In this document: one piece after another, positions 18,297 to 25,778 of the stretch | Layout of the letters: each line of letters starts with the position of its first letter | Numbering within the stretch: the stretch's first letter is position 1 | From: an uncultured Prochlorococcus sp. | GTDB taxonomy: Bacteria; Cyanobacteriota; Cyanobacteriia; PCC-6307; Cyanobiaceae | DNA: 60,097 bases | Assembly: GCA_902623195.1 (NCBI GenBank) | Contig: CACNSV010000005.1 | Span: 1-60,097 of the forward strand | Direction: 5' to 3' | Notes under the pieces: generated by a model | Seen by the model: only the letters and a program-made list of their open reading frames with translations | What the model was told of the DNA's origin: nothing | The model's database searches: none | Translations under genes and position numbers: made by a program

Positions 18297-19669
18297 TAAT
18301 CATCTTGTATTAGTTCAATATTATTTTTAGATATCTCTCTATCTAATGATCTCCGTTGCTTACCTCTCCATAAAAAAATTAAAGGAGTGCCTTCAAATCC
18401 TAAGTTCATTCTGAATTGTTTTTCTATGTATCTTCTATAAGTACTTCCAAATAATTTAGGATCATTTACAAATAATGAAAAAGTTGGAGGCTTATTTTTA
18501 ACTTGAGTTCCATAATATATTCTTCCTTGTTTACCACTTCTTTTCGTAGGCGGACTTCTCCAAGTGATGGCCTCTTTTATAACTTCATTTACAACTGAGG
18601 TAGTTACTCTTCTACGATGCTGATCAATTGCAGATTTCGAATTTTCAAATATGTCATTTACTCTCTTACCTGTTAATGCCGAAATGAAAATCATCTTAGA
18701 CCAACTCAAAAAGTATAACTTGGATCTGAATTTCTTCTCGGCTGAATATATTGTTGAGCTATCTTTCTCAATTAAATCCCATTTATTAATTACAATTAAA
18801 CATGCCCTTCCTTGTTCTTCAATACGACCAGCTAATTTCTGATCTTGCTCTGTAACACCATCTTCAGCATCTAAAACTAAAAGGCATACATCGCTTCTAT
18901 CAATAGATTTAAAGGACCTATTAATTCCAAAAAATTCCGTTCCATACTTTACGTTCTTTTTTCTTCTTATTCCAGCGGTATCAATTATTTTCCAAAATTT
19001 ATTTTCTTTTTGTATGTAGGTATCTATAGAGTCAGTAGTTGTTCCGCTAATATTACTTACAATTGCCCTCTTATTGCCGCATATTGAATTGAGTAAACTT
19101 GATTTACCTACATTTGGTCTACCTATAATTGCCATACAATATTGTTCTTCTTGATCTGTTTTATCTTTTTCAGGAAGTTCTGCAATTACTAAATCCAATA
19201 GATCACCAGTGCCAATTCCATGAATTGCAGAAACAGGAAATGGTTCGCCAAGACCAAGTTTCCAAAAATCAGAAGCAAGAGATGCTCCAAGTATTGTTGA
19301 TTCACATTTGTTAACAGCAATTATAACTTTACATTTTGCACTTCTTAACCACTTTGCTATAGAAAGATCTCCATCAGTAACACCTTGCGTACCATCTACA
19401 ATAAATATTGCCATAGAGGCCTCTTCTAAGGCTAAAAAAGTTTGGGTACGTATTTCTGGGAGAAACTCTGAATCATCTTCAAAAACTAATCCACCAGTAT
19501 CAACGACAATAAATTCTTTTCCACACCATTCAGCATTTTGATAGGTTCTATCTCTCGTAACACCAGGGGTATCATAAACAATTGCATTATTAGTTTGGCA
19601 AAATCGATTTACTAAAGTAGATTTCCCCACATTAGGTCTTCCTATAACAGCTATTGAGGGGAGTTCCAA
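18296..19669 (-). CDS. der: ribosome biogenesis GTPase Der (EngA)
   Basis: An essential double GTPase for 50S assembly. The 457-residue protein has two consecutive G domains, each with a GRPNVGKS loop (near residues 10 and 185), DTGG/DTAG switch motifs and NKCE/NKWD specificity motifs, then a C-terminal KH-like domain. It is the probable first gene of the operon that continues into ecfT, pipX, pipY, sepF and proC. Confidence 0.97.
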   Translation of the reverse strand: MELPSIAVIGRPNVGKSTLVNRFCQTNNAIVYDTPGVTRDRTYQNAEWCGKEFIVVDTGGLVFEDDSEFLPEIRTQTFLALEEASMAIFIVDGTQGVTDGDLSIAKWLRSAKCKVIIAVNKCESTILGASLASDFWKLGLGEPFPVSAIHGIGTGDLLDLVIAELPEKDKTDQEEQYCMAIIGRPNVGKSSLLNSICGNKRAIVSNISGTTTDSIDTYIQKENKFWKIIDTAGIRRKKNVKYGTEFFGINRSFKSIDRSDVCLLVLDAEDGVTEQDQKLAGRIEEQGRACLIVINKWDLIEKDSSTIYSAEKKFRSKLYFLSWSKMIFISALTGKRVNDIFENSKSAIDQHRRRVTTSVVNEVIKEAITWRSPPTKRSGKQGRIYYGTQVKNKPPTFSLFVNDPKLFGSTYRRYIEKQFRMNLGFEGTPLIFLWRGKQRRSLDREISKNNIELIQDD

Positions 19670-19771
19670 AATACGCTAAAAATTACATCTATTATATAAC
19701 TATACATTTTTATATATTTTTTAACTTCAAGATACAAATTAATCAATTTAAATTAAAAATAATGAAATTTA

Positions 19772-20530
19772 TTATTCATGACCTATTCTCAACAAAAGCA
19801 AAGAAAAATAGGGTAATTCTTTTGAGAGGTATTCTGAAGCATCTCCGATGTACTGATTTTCCATCCCTAGATTTATAGCTAATAAAGACTTTCTTAATAT
19901 CTTTTTTTCCTTTAAAGCATATTTAACCCATTCCCATCTTTTACCAACTTTCATAATTGCTAAGACTGTTTTGCTCTGGTTATTAAGTAAATTATGAAAT
20001 TGATTTTTATCATCTGGACATTCAATTATATTCAAATTTTCTCCTTTCTTAATAAGTTGAAAATCTCCTAAAGCCGCAGCTAAAGATAGTGAAGATATTC
20101 CTGGAAGTGTAGTTATTTTAATTTGTGGAAAATTTCGCTTTATTTCTTTTTTTAAATAAAAAGAACTTGCATAAATAGAAGTATCGCCAAGACAAAGCAA
20201 TGCAACTGGGAGATTTTTATTTATATGATCAACTATTTTCTTTGCCCCACTTTTCCAAATAAACTCAGAATCATATTCTTTTCTGCCCATGGGAAAGACT
20301 AAAGGTATTTGCTTCTTTTTTTTTATAAATTTATTTACTATTTCAGCAGAAAAACTATCTTTATCTTCTCCAGATGTTGGATAAAATATTATTTTTGATT
20401 TCTTGAGCGCCTTAATAGCTTGAATAGTTAAAAGTGAAGGATCTCCAGGGCCTACAGCAATAATTGTCAAAGAACCTTTTTCCTTTTTAGAAAAGATTAA
20501 ATTCTTTAGGAATATGAATATTTTTCCCAT
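19772..20530 (-). CDS. cobI: precorrin-2 C20-methyltransferase
   Basis: A SAM-dependent methylase of the cobalamin pathway, which adds a methyl at C20 of precorrin-2. The 252-residue tetrapyrrole-methylase fold has the GPGDPSLLTIQA motif near residue 27, LCLGDTSIYASSF, and TLPGISSLSLAAA, fitting CobI/CbiL. A hydrophobic and basic N-terminal extension of about 20 residues precedes the domain. It lies 6 bp downstream of miaE. Confidence 0.88.
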   Translation of the reverse strand: MGKIFIFLKNLIFSKKEKGSLTIIAVGPGDPSLLTIQAIKALKKSKIIFYPTSGEDKDSFSAEIVNKFIKKKKQIPLVFPMGRKEYDSEFIWKSGAKKIVDHINKNLPVALLCLGDTSIYASSFYLKKEIKRNFPQIKITTLPGISSLSLAAALGDFQLIKKGENLNIIECPDDKNQFHNLLNNQSKTVLAIMKVGKRWEWVKYALKEKKILRKSLLAINLGMENQYIGDASEYLSKELPYFSLLLLRIGHE

Positions 20531-20536
20531 ATTTAA

Positions 20537-21142
20537 TTAACTATGAACACGAGGCTTTGTAAATGTTTCTGAGAGTATTTCTTCCTCTTTATTTATTAAT
20601 TCTTTAAGTCTTTTAATTGTTTGATTTTTTTCAAATTTACTTTGTGCTAATTTCCAATAAACCCCAAAATGTCTTGCTTCACTCTCTAAAAGAGAATTAT
20701 AAAGTTTTCTGAAAGAATTATCTTTAGCATTCAGAGCAAGAATACTTAATCTTTCATGGCTTCTGGCCTCAATAATTCCAGCTACTAAAAAACTATCAAG
20801 CATTCTTAATGGTTCATCTTTTCTTATATTCTTCGCAAGTTCAGATCCATATGGAGGTGGCTGTAAGGCTTTCAATTCTATTCCTTTAGCTTTAAGAAAA
20901 TATAGTATTTTTTCAAAATGCTCTAATTCTTCTCTTGCTATGGGACTTAAAACTTCAGCTAAATTTGGTTCTGATGGATATCTAAACATTAACTGGATAG
21001 CGACTCCAGCCGCTTTCCTTTCGCAATGAGCATGATCTATTAAAATTTCTATTGGATTGGACAAAGCTAATTTAATCCATTTTTCTGAAGACAGCTTTGT
21101 CAAATGCTTGATATGAAATGCTGGCCTTTTAATTTCTCTCAT
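20537..21142 (-). CDS. miaE: tRNA-(ms2io6A)-hydroxylase MiaE
   Basis: A non-haem diiron enzyme that hydroxylates the isopentenyl group of ms2i6A at tRNA position 37. The 201-residue protein has the ferritin-like pattern: HAHCERKAAG, REELEHFEKI and ARSHERL, and SLLESEARHFGVYW, which supply Glu and His metal ligands. It lies in the run aroQ-miaE-cobI with gaps of 10 and 6 bp. Confidence 0.93.
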   Translation of the reverse strand: MREIKRPAFHIKHLTKLSSEKWIKLALSNPIEILIDHAHCERKAAGVAIQLMFRYPSEPNLAEVLSPIAREELEHFEKILYFLKAKGIELKALQPPPYGSELAKNIRKDEPLRMLDSFLVAGIIEARSHERLSILALNAKDNSFRKLYNSLLESEARHFGVYWKLAQSKFEKNQTIKRLKELINKEEEILSETFTKPRVHS

Positions 21143-21152
21143 AAAAATTAAA

Positions 21153-21602
21153 CTATTTTTTTAAATAATTTATTATTGCTTCTAAAGATAGAAAATAACT
21201 ATAAACTCCAAAACCACTTATTATTCCTATTGCTTTATCGGTAAGAAATGATTCTCTTCGAAAGCCTTCTCTATTAAAAATATTTGAAATATGAAGCTCT
21301 ATGAAAGGAATATTTGAACCTACTAGTGCATCTCTAAGTGCTACAGAAGTGTGCGTTAAGGCTCCTGCATTTATTAAAATTCCATTAACAATTCCAATAG
21401 ATGCTTGTATTTTATCTACGATTTTACCTTCATGATTACTTTGGTAGCACTCTAATTTATACCTATTCTGTTTCGCTATTTGAATTAATTCTTTTTCAAT
21501 TTGACTTAATGTTTTTTTTCCATAAATTTCCGGTTCTCTGGTACCCAATAGATTAAGATTTGGACCATTTATTAATAAAATATCCATTAAATAAATTCTC
21601 AT
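21153..21602 (-). CDS. aroQ: 3-dehydroquinate dehydratase, type II
   Basis: Third step of the shikimate pathway. The typical type II core begins [18 protein letters not shown], followed by [27 protein letters not shown] and [14 protein letters not shown], which hold the catalytic Tyr, Arg and His residues. The 149-residue frame includes five doubtful N-terminal residues; starting at the Met at 21587 gives the family's usual N terminus. First gene of the aroQ-miaE-cobI run. Confidence 0.96.
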   Translation of the reverse strand: MRIYLMDILLINGPNLNLLGTREPEIYGKKTLSQIEKELIQIAKQNRYKLECYQSNHEGKIVDKIQASIGIVNGILINAGALTHTSVALRDALVGSNIPFIELHISNIFNREGFRRESFLTDKAIGIISGFGVYSYFLSLEAIINYLKK

Positions 21603-21686
21603 TTAATCAAATCGTATCTTGATCGAGAAAAAAAACCAAAACATTTCTACACAAAGTGACCATTAACTGATAAATTTTTATTGTGG

Positions 21687-21768
21687 GGGTCGGTGCCCGA
21701 GTGGTTAAAGGGGGCGGACTGTAAATCCGCTGGCTCTGCCTACGTTGGTTCAAATCCAACCCGGCCCA
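21687..21768 (+). tRNA. tRNA-Tyr (GTA)
   Basis: An 82-nt class II tRNA with a long variable arm. The 7-bp acceptor stem is GGGTCGG paired with CCGGCCC, and the anticodon loop CTGTAAA gives anticodon GTA. The T arm GTTGG-TTCAAAT-CCAAC is perfect. The CCA end is not encoded. Confidence 0.97.
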
Positions 21769-21778
21769 CTTTAATAAA

Positions 21779-21850
21779 GCCCTTGTAGCTCAGCGGTAGA
21801 GCACACCCTTGGTAAGGGTGAGGTCTCGGGTTCAAGTCCCGACGAGGGCA
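21779..21850 (+). tRNA. tRNA-Thr (GGT)
   Basis: A complete 72-nt tRNA. The acceptor stem GCCCTTG pairs with CGAGGGC, the anticodon stem-loop CACCC-TTGGTAA-GGGTG gives anticodon GGT, and the T arm TCGGG-TTCAAGT-CCCGA is perfect. It is 10 bp after tRNA-Tyr and likely cotranscribed. Its 3' half is the left copy of the 47-bp repeat that delimits the downstream island, so it is the integration target. Confidence 0.97.
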
Positions 21851-21852
21851 TA
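21806..21852 (+). repeat. left attachment-like repeat (attL) in tRNA-Thr
   Basis: These 47 bp run from inside the anticodon stem of tRNA-Thr to two bases past its 3' end. They match 25528-25574 without mismatch, and the flanks diverge at once on both sides. Anticodon-to-3'-end att sites are standard for tyrosine-recombinase elements. Confidence 0.9.
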
Positions 21853-21894
21853 GCTCAAAACCTAGTTACTGCAAGGGCTGATGTTGGCGGAGAT

Positions 21895-22227
21895 ATGGCA
21901 ATGATTCAGGGACAGAATAAACAAACCAAATTACAGGAATGGACTTCTTGGAAGCAATGGGCATTAGATCACAAAGATTTCCCAAAATTTCAAACGGATT
22001 TCTTTAACGAAGTTGATGAATATAACAAAAATATCGAAAGAAAATTAGAAGATCCTGAAGTACAAAAAGAGTTAGATAAATTATTTAGTGCAGATGCAAA
22101 AAGAATTAGGATTGGGCGAGTTATTTTATTAATATTCACTGCCTCAATAGTTGGGGGCCTTGTTTTTGTTTCTACTTTTGAATCTTATAAAAATGAACAA
22201 AACCGATCAAGTTTCTTAAATAAATAA
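21895..22227 (+). CDS. small tail-anchored membrane protein, family A
   Basis: A 110-residue protein with a soluble N-terminal domain and one transmembrane helix at about residues 77-95 near the C terminus. The core (DFPKFQTDFFNEV.EYN, then LEDP..QKEL) is repeated in the 157-residue protein at 27452-27925, so the two are paralogues. It is the first island gene, starting 42 bp after the left repeat, without a strong ribosome-binding site. Function unknown. Confidence 0.65.
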   Translation: MAMIQGQNKQTKLQEWTSWKQWALDHKDFPKFQTDFFNEVDEYNKNIERKLEDPEVQKELDKLFSADAKRIRIGRVILLIFTASIVGGLVFVSTFESYKNEQNRSSFLNK

Positions 22228-22266
22228 ATACAACGCTTACTACTTGCACCGCTATAGTGATTCTGG

Positions 22267-22308
22267 TTGACAGCTGATCTAAATTAGAGGGGTAAAACCC
22301 TCTTTTTT
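22267..22308 (+). promoter_or_regulatory. shared leader, copy 1 (promoter-like box plus hairpin)
   Basis: It begins TTGACAGCTGATC, followed by a -10-like TAAATT and then a GAGGG/CCCTC hairpin with a T6 run ending one base before the ATG of the next gene. The 5' 28 bp are nearly identical to the copy before 27452, with weaker copies at 22569, 26573 (minus) and 38589. It has a terminator-like shape but lies in the leader. Confidence 0.65.
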
Positions 22309-22563
22309 ATGTCACCTAATAAAGGACCAAAAGTCATCAAATACTGTGTAATTACATCTACAACTGCGATAGTCCTCATTTTCATCTCCTTGATACCCGT
22401 TTCAAAAAAGGCATTTTATTGGAATAAATGCTTTAAAAAAACATTCCAATGGATTGATAAAAACGAGATGGAACTAAAAAATTGGGATAAAGCATCAAAA
22501 GAAAGTATTGCAGTAGCAGTTTGCAATGGTGCTGTGTATGAACCTGAACTTAAAACAAAGTAA
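22309..22563 (+). CDS. small membrane-anchored protein, family B
   Basis: An 84-residue protein with an N-terminal transmembrane helix (about residues 14-31) and a short polar, charged C-terminal domain with two Cys. The order helix, W/Y-K-Cys, then a conserved Asn-Ala-like C-terminal Cys resembles the protein at 38633-38896, and both genes follow the same leader motif. It lies inside the tRNA-Thr island. Function unknown. Confidence 0.6.
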   Translation: MSPNKGPKVIKYCVITSTTAIVLIFISLIPVSKKAFYWNKCFKKTFQWIDKNEMELKNWDKASKESIAVAVCNGAVYEPELKTK

Positions 22564-22568
22564 TCCGA

Positions 22569-22610
22569 TTGACAGTCGATCTACAATAAGGGGCAATTAG
22601 CTACTTTTTT
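22569..22610 (+). promoter_or_regulatory. shared leader, copy 2
   Basis: It begins TTGACAGTCGATC, then a -10-like TACAAT, and ends with TTTTTT directly before the ATG at 22611. The hairpin of copies 1 and 4 is weak here. It precedes a DUF3764-like gene, as copy 3 does. Confidence 0.55.
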
Positions 22611-22895
22611 ATGTCCATTGAAACAACTGTTTTAGATTTCAAATTAAGTAATACTTTTGAGGAATATGAGGCGCATATGAATGCTCCCGAACAACAGGCC
22701 ATGTTTAAAGAGATGGGAGTAAAAACTTTTTATATTGGCAAATCATTAGAGGATCCCAAAAGAGCAACAGTTATGTTTCAAGGACCAGTAAATACTTGTT
22801 ACGACATCTTTGTTAATCCTGAAACTAAGCCAATAGTTGAAGCATCCGGTCATATTTATGAAGGGACAGTAATTAACCGCTGGATTTCTGAATAA
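22611..22895 (+). CDS. DUF3764-like protein
   Basis: A 94-residue soluble protein with the pattern of the picocyanobacterial DUF3764 family: a LSNTFEEYEAHMN start, ...YIGKSLEDPKRATVMFQGP, and a C-terminal SGHIYEGTV. A second member is at 26261-26530. The family assignment is from memory of such proteins and its function is unknown. It follows shared leader copy 2 directly. Part of the tRNA-Thr island. Confidence 0.6.
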   Translation: MSIETTVLDFKLSNTFEEYEAHMNAPEQQAMFKEMGVKTFYIGKSLEDPKRATVMFQGPVNTCYDIFVNPETKPIVEASGHIYEGTVINRWISE

Positions 22896-22963
22896 TTTTG
22901 AAACGCTTACTACTCCCACTACTTAGTTGCGTAGAGAAAAATAAAAGATGGAAATGATGAAAG

Positions 22964-23227
22964 ATGGATAAGGACTCTAAGAAAGTTACAGAAGAGGCAT
23001 GGTTAATATGTCCTAACTGGACTGAGGTAAGACGTTTTACAAAGAATAAAAATAATAAGGATAAATTTTTTGAGTATATGTTTGTTGATAGTGGAATTGT
23101 AGTTGGTTCTAATGGTGAATCACCACCGCTTATGAAGACAAGAAAGGAAATTAAAATGGAAGATGCTCGCGAAGAGTACCAACAATTAATTACTGCGGGG
23201 TGGCAAGTTACTAAGCCAAAATGGTAG
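22964..23227 (+). CDS. DUF1651-like small protein
   Basis: An 87-residue soluble protein. The layout, an N-terminal W-L..P, a central variable loop and a C-terminal A-x8-AGW motif (EDAREEYQQLITAGWQ), resembles the marine-picocyanobacterial DUF1651 family, also seen at 32072 and 33106. The segment VGSNGESPPLMKTRKEI is distinctive. Function unknown. It lies in the island just before the first tRNA-Pro-like fragment. Confidence 0.5.
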   Translation: MDKDSKKVTEEAWLICPNWTEVRRFTKNKNNKDKFFEYMFVDSGIVVGSNGESPPLMKTRKEIKMEDAREEYQQLITAGWQVTKPKW

Positions 23228-23322
23228 TTTTATCGGGCGACCAACCTCCAAAGTTATCCAAAGATATACAAATCCACGCCCGAACCTCGCCCGCAGAGTT
23301 TTTAAGAATCATGAGAAGTCAA

Positions 23323-23369
23323 TCGAGGCGATAGGATTTGAACCTACGACCTAGTGCTCCCAAAGCACT
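23323..23369 (-). repeat. tRNA-Pro (TGG) 3' fragment
   Basis: On the minus strand this reads as the anticodon arm AGTGC-TTTGGGA-GCACT (anticodon TGG, perfect stem), variable loop, T arm GTAGG-TTCAAAT-CCTAT and acceptor strand CGCCTCG-A. The D arm and 5' acceptor strand are missing upstream. It is therefore a half tRNA, like an att site. It lies 160 bp before the protease gene. Confidence 0.8.
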
Positions 23370-23528
23370 TGACTGGGTAAGTGATTCACTAGTTTTTTTA
23401 AAAGATATAACTTATTTATTACATGGCATTGTGTTATTTCTCAAGACAAATCATGAAGTATTTGTCCAGTATTTGACCACTTTTTCTAAAATAAATACAA
23501 TTTAAACTTTAAATAAACATAGTTTGGC

Positions 23529-24938
23529 ATGAATAAAACTATATTATCGATTCTACTTTTGTTTTCTACTCAAGTTGCCATTACTCAACCCTCGAAGGCC
23601 GTAGAAATAAACTGTAATTCATCAATACACAAGAACCATCTAAAATGCAAAGATGAGTCTGGTAAACGAAAACGAGAGGAAACCACTTTAGATCCTGAAA
23701 CTGGATTAATGGTTATTGAAATGGATAGTGATATTAATTGGTCTTCCACTGTTAATCCAAAAATTCCTTACAAAAATATTGTTAAATTAAAATCTAGTTT
23801 TGATCAAAGCGTTGAATATGTCGTTTTTGATAGGGACTACAAACTTGTAATTCCAAACGAATATACAGTATTAACGAAATGGAGTACGGATTATGTTCAA
23901 GGAGCTTTTTTTATAAGAACTAATTGTGGAATTTTTGGATGCATTGTAGATGATGTAATTGATAGTGGAAATTTAAATTCTCCTTTAGAGTTGAAATTTA
24001 AGAATGAAAACTATACTCTTTATGGAGATGATGGTCAATTTATTCTTCCAAATAAATTTGTAAATCAAATTAAAGATACACAAGATTTTAAAGGCTTATC
24101 CATCAGAATCAAAAACAGAGTTATTCCTATTGGTGAGGAAACTGTAGAAAAGCTTTCAATACTTTATAAAAAGTCACTCAAAAAATGGGAAGTACCAAAC
24201 TTTAAAATATTAGCTAAGGATGTTGAAAAAGATTCTTCAATAAAAGATATTGCCAGTAAGTCTTTACCAAAAGTTGTCACTATAAAATCAAGCAGAGGAC
24301 AAGGGACAGGATTTTTTATAAATGATGATGGCCTTCTTATGACAAATAGGCATGTAATAGGTTCTGGCAAGAAAGTTAATCTTCAGATTGAAACTGCCAC
24401 AGGTGCAAAGCTTTCTGGAGATGTCATATATATCAGTAGAGAAGATGATTTCGCAATTATAAAAGTGAATGGGAACAATTACCCCAAGGCTCTTCCTATC
24501 TGTTATGCAAGCTATCCTGTCCCAGGAGAGGAAGTTATTGCGCTTGGTTCTCCAAGAGGTCTTTCTAACACTATTACTAGAGGTATTGTGAGTGCCTTTA
24601 GAAGATCAGGCGGTTTTTCAGAGGGGATAGCTACTACAGGGGCTTCCTTAATTCAAACTGATGCAGCAATTAATCCAGGTAATAGTGGTGGGCCTTTAGT
24701 TAATTCAAATGGAGAAGTCATTGGGATAAATACTTTTGCTAAAACAAGTTCAGGAGGAAGCCAGGGGCTAAACTTTGCAGTTTCAATAATAGATATTTTG
24801 CAACAAGTTAATATCAGTAGACCTGAAATAAATTCAGACAAAGGCATTAAATTAAATTCATGCGGAAATATAGTTGGTTCAATAAATGAAAAAAATTATT
24901 TTCAGAAGCTTTGGGAAAGTTTTAATAATAAAAACTAA
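23529..24938 (+). CDS. secreted HtrA-like serine protease
   Basis: A 469-residue protein with an N-terminal signal peptide (cleavage likely after about residue 24, TQPSKA) and a 200-residue N-terminal domain of unknown fold. A trypsin-like S1C domain follows with a complete triad: His275 in TNRHVIG, Asp307 in REDDFAI and Ser386 in NPGNSGGPL. No PDZ domain is recognisable. Probably periplasmic or exported. It is bracketed by tRNA-Pro-like 3' fragments at 23323-23369 and about 25011-25066, suggesting it travelled as a cassette. Confidence 0.85.
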   Translation: MNKTILSILLLFSTQVAITQPSKAVEINCNSSIHKNHLKCKDESGKRKREETTLDPETGLMVIEMDSDINWSSTVNPKIPYKNIVKLKSSFDQSVEYVVFDRDYKLVIPNEYTVLTKWSTDYVQGAFFIRTNCGIFGCIVDDVIDSGNLNSPLELKFKNENYTLYGDDGQFILPNKFVNQIKDTQDFKGLSIRIKNRVIPIGEETVEKLSILYKKSLKKWEVPNFKILAKDVEKDSSIKDIASKSLPKVVTIKSSRGQGTGFFINDDGLLMTNRHVIGSGKKVNLQIETATGAKLSGDVIYISREDDFAIIKVNGNNYPKALPICYASYPVPGEEVIALGSPRGLSNTITRGIVSAFRRSGGFSEGIATTGASLIQTDAAINPGNSGGPLVNSNGEVIGINTFAKTSSGGSQGLNFAVSIIDILQQVNISRPEINSDKGIKLNSCGNIVGSINEKNYFQKLWESFNNKN

Positions 24939-25010
24939 ATTAATTTCAATTTCAAATTTTGATCAATAAGGATAGACTTTTAAACCTGTCGAATAATTAG
25001 ATTCTAAAAG

Positions 25011-25066
25011 TAGGGGAGACAGGATTCAGACTTGCGACTTAGCGTTCCCAATGCACCAGCTCTAAC
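25011..25066 (-). repeat. decayed tRNA-Pro-like 3' fragment
   Basis: The minus strand reads GTTAGAGCT (D-arm remainder), a mismatched anticodon arm with loop ATTGGGA (TGG at the anticodon), a degenerate T arm and CTCCCCT-A as acceptor strand. It shares order, anticodon and orientation with the fragment at 23323-23369 but has more substitutions. It overlaps the stop of the neighbouring minus-strand gene. Confidence 0.5.
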
Positions 25067-25403
25067 TCTTTACTTTTGCTTCTAAGCCAACTAACTTCAT
25101 AAGAACTTTTGCATTACTTGCAACTGCAGAATATTGTTTTTCCTGCATTGCTCTATGCATAGCAGTTTCTAAAGTACATAATAATTTTGCTGTCATCTCA
25201 GGACGATTTAAGTCCCCTTCCTCGATATCATTTTTTAGTAAAAGGTAAGCATTGGAGGTAATCTGCCTCGCTCTTCTTCTTGATATTCCATATTTCGCGG
25301 CAACAAGGGAAGTAATTGATGAATATGCCTGTCCTTCGGCAACTAATTCGGCAGCATGTGCAACTCTTAATTCAGTTTCTTTTTTAGTTGCTCCTTTATG
25401 CAT
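25062..25403 (-). CDS. small HTH protein resembling phage terminase small subunits
   Basis: A 113-residue basic, helical protein. Residues 29-54 (SSITSLVAAKYGISRRRARQ) form a helix-turn-helix-like segment, followed by a helix region with LETAMHRAMQEKQYSAVASN and KLVGLEAK. This layout, an HTH and a C-terminal helical oligomerisation part ending in a Leu-Gly-Leu motif, resembles terminase small subunits or related DNA-binding proteins of phages and satellites. The call is by pattern only. It is divergent from the right repeat, with an operator-like repeat cluster upstream. Confidence 0.5.
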   Translation of the reverse strand: MHKGATKKETELRVAHAAELVAEGQAYSSITSLVAAKYGISRRRARQITSNAYLLLKNDIEEGDLNRPEMTAKLLCTLETAMHRAMQEKQYSAVASNAKVLMKLVGLEAKVKS

Positions 25404-25428
25404 AAATCAAACTAATTAACCTTATTAT

Positions 25429-25460
25429 GCACTAATTTCGCACTAATTTTCGCACTAATT
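25429..25460. promoter_or_regulatory. three phased GCACTAATT repeats
   Basis: GCACTAATT occurs at 25429, 25440 and 25452, spaced 11 and 12 bp, about one helical turn, with TTCG or TTTCG between. The array lies 26-57 bp upstream of the ATG of the minus-strand HTH gene, where a repressor or activator would bind. Autoregulation by that protein is a plausible inference. Confidence 0.55.
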
Positions 25461-25527
25461 AAGTGAAATTTAATATATATTTCTCTATAAACAATTGCAA
25501 TTACTAGCTTATATCAAATAATTATCT

Positions 25528-25574
25528 CCCTTGGTAAGGGTGAGGTCTCGGGTTCAAGTCCCGACGAGGGCATA
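25528..25574 (+). repeat. right attachment-like repeat (attR), tRNA-Thr 3' fragment
   Basis: An exact 47-bp copy of 21806-21852, holding the anticodon loop TTGGTAA, T arm and 3' acceptor strand of tRNA-Thr without its 5' half. It is not a functional tRNA. It marks the right end of the island. Confidence 0.9.
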
Positions 25575-25600
25575 AAAACCCACCGCCAAGAGCAACCATC

Positions 25601-25622
25601 AAACGCCATTAGGCGTTTTTTT
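25601..25622 (+). terminator. rho-independent terminator, probably of tRNA-Thr
   Basis: A perfect stem AAACGCC/GGCGTTT with loop ATTA, followed by more T residues to 25622. It lies 27 bp beyond the tRNA-Thr 3' fragment. It probably terminated tRNA-Thr before the island split them; the current tRNA has no similar hairpin within 50 bp. Confidence 0.8.
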
Positions 25623-25706
25623 ATTGCCCATACCGCTTCAGCACTTCATTTATGCAGAAATCGTCCGTCAGGAACACTCATGATACTCCAAATCTAAAAT
25701 AATAAA

Positions 25707-25778
25707 ACTTCCCGAAAACTTCCCGTTAATATTTCCAAACTTCCCGAAAACTTCCCGTTAATATTTCCAAACTTCCCG
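25707..25778. repeat. phased CTTCCCG iteron-like array
   Basis: CTTCCCG occurs five times, at 25708, 25719, 25740, 25751 and 25772, with spacings 11, 21, 11 and 21 bp. The larger unit is 32 bp, present 2.25 times. All copies face the same side of the DNA helix. It lies 133 bp beyond the right att repeat. Such arrays often bind recombinase arm domains, initiators or regulators. Confidence 0.7.

Larger units (their letters stand above)
21853..25574. mobile_element. 3.7-kb genomic island integrated at tRNA-Thr
   Basis: A segment bounded by exact 47-bp copies of the tRNA-Thr 3' half. It contains four small accessory genes, a secreted HtrA-like protease, a small phage-like HTH protein, two tRNA-Pro-like 3' fragments and a direct-repeat cluster. 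No integrase or excisionase is visible, so it is either a cargo-only element mobilised in trans or a remnant. Prochlorococcus islands commonly sit at tRNA genes, and integrating elements called tycheposons are known there. Membership of that group is inference. Confidence 0.8.

Noticed and set aside
23323-23369. A functional tRNA-Pro gene
   Set aside because: The D arm and 5' acceptor strand are missing upstream, so it cannot fold as a complete tRNA.
25528-25574. A second functional tRNA-Thr
   Set aside because: Only the 3' half is present; the 5' half is replaced by unrelated island sequence.
21853-25574. Searching for an integrase in the island
   Set aside because: No tyrosine or serine recombinase motifs were found in any frame I examined, so I did not call an autonomous element.
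25707-25778. Short direct repeats that could suggest a CRISPR array
   Set aside because: Units are too short, spacers are repeated and not unique, and no cas gene is present.
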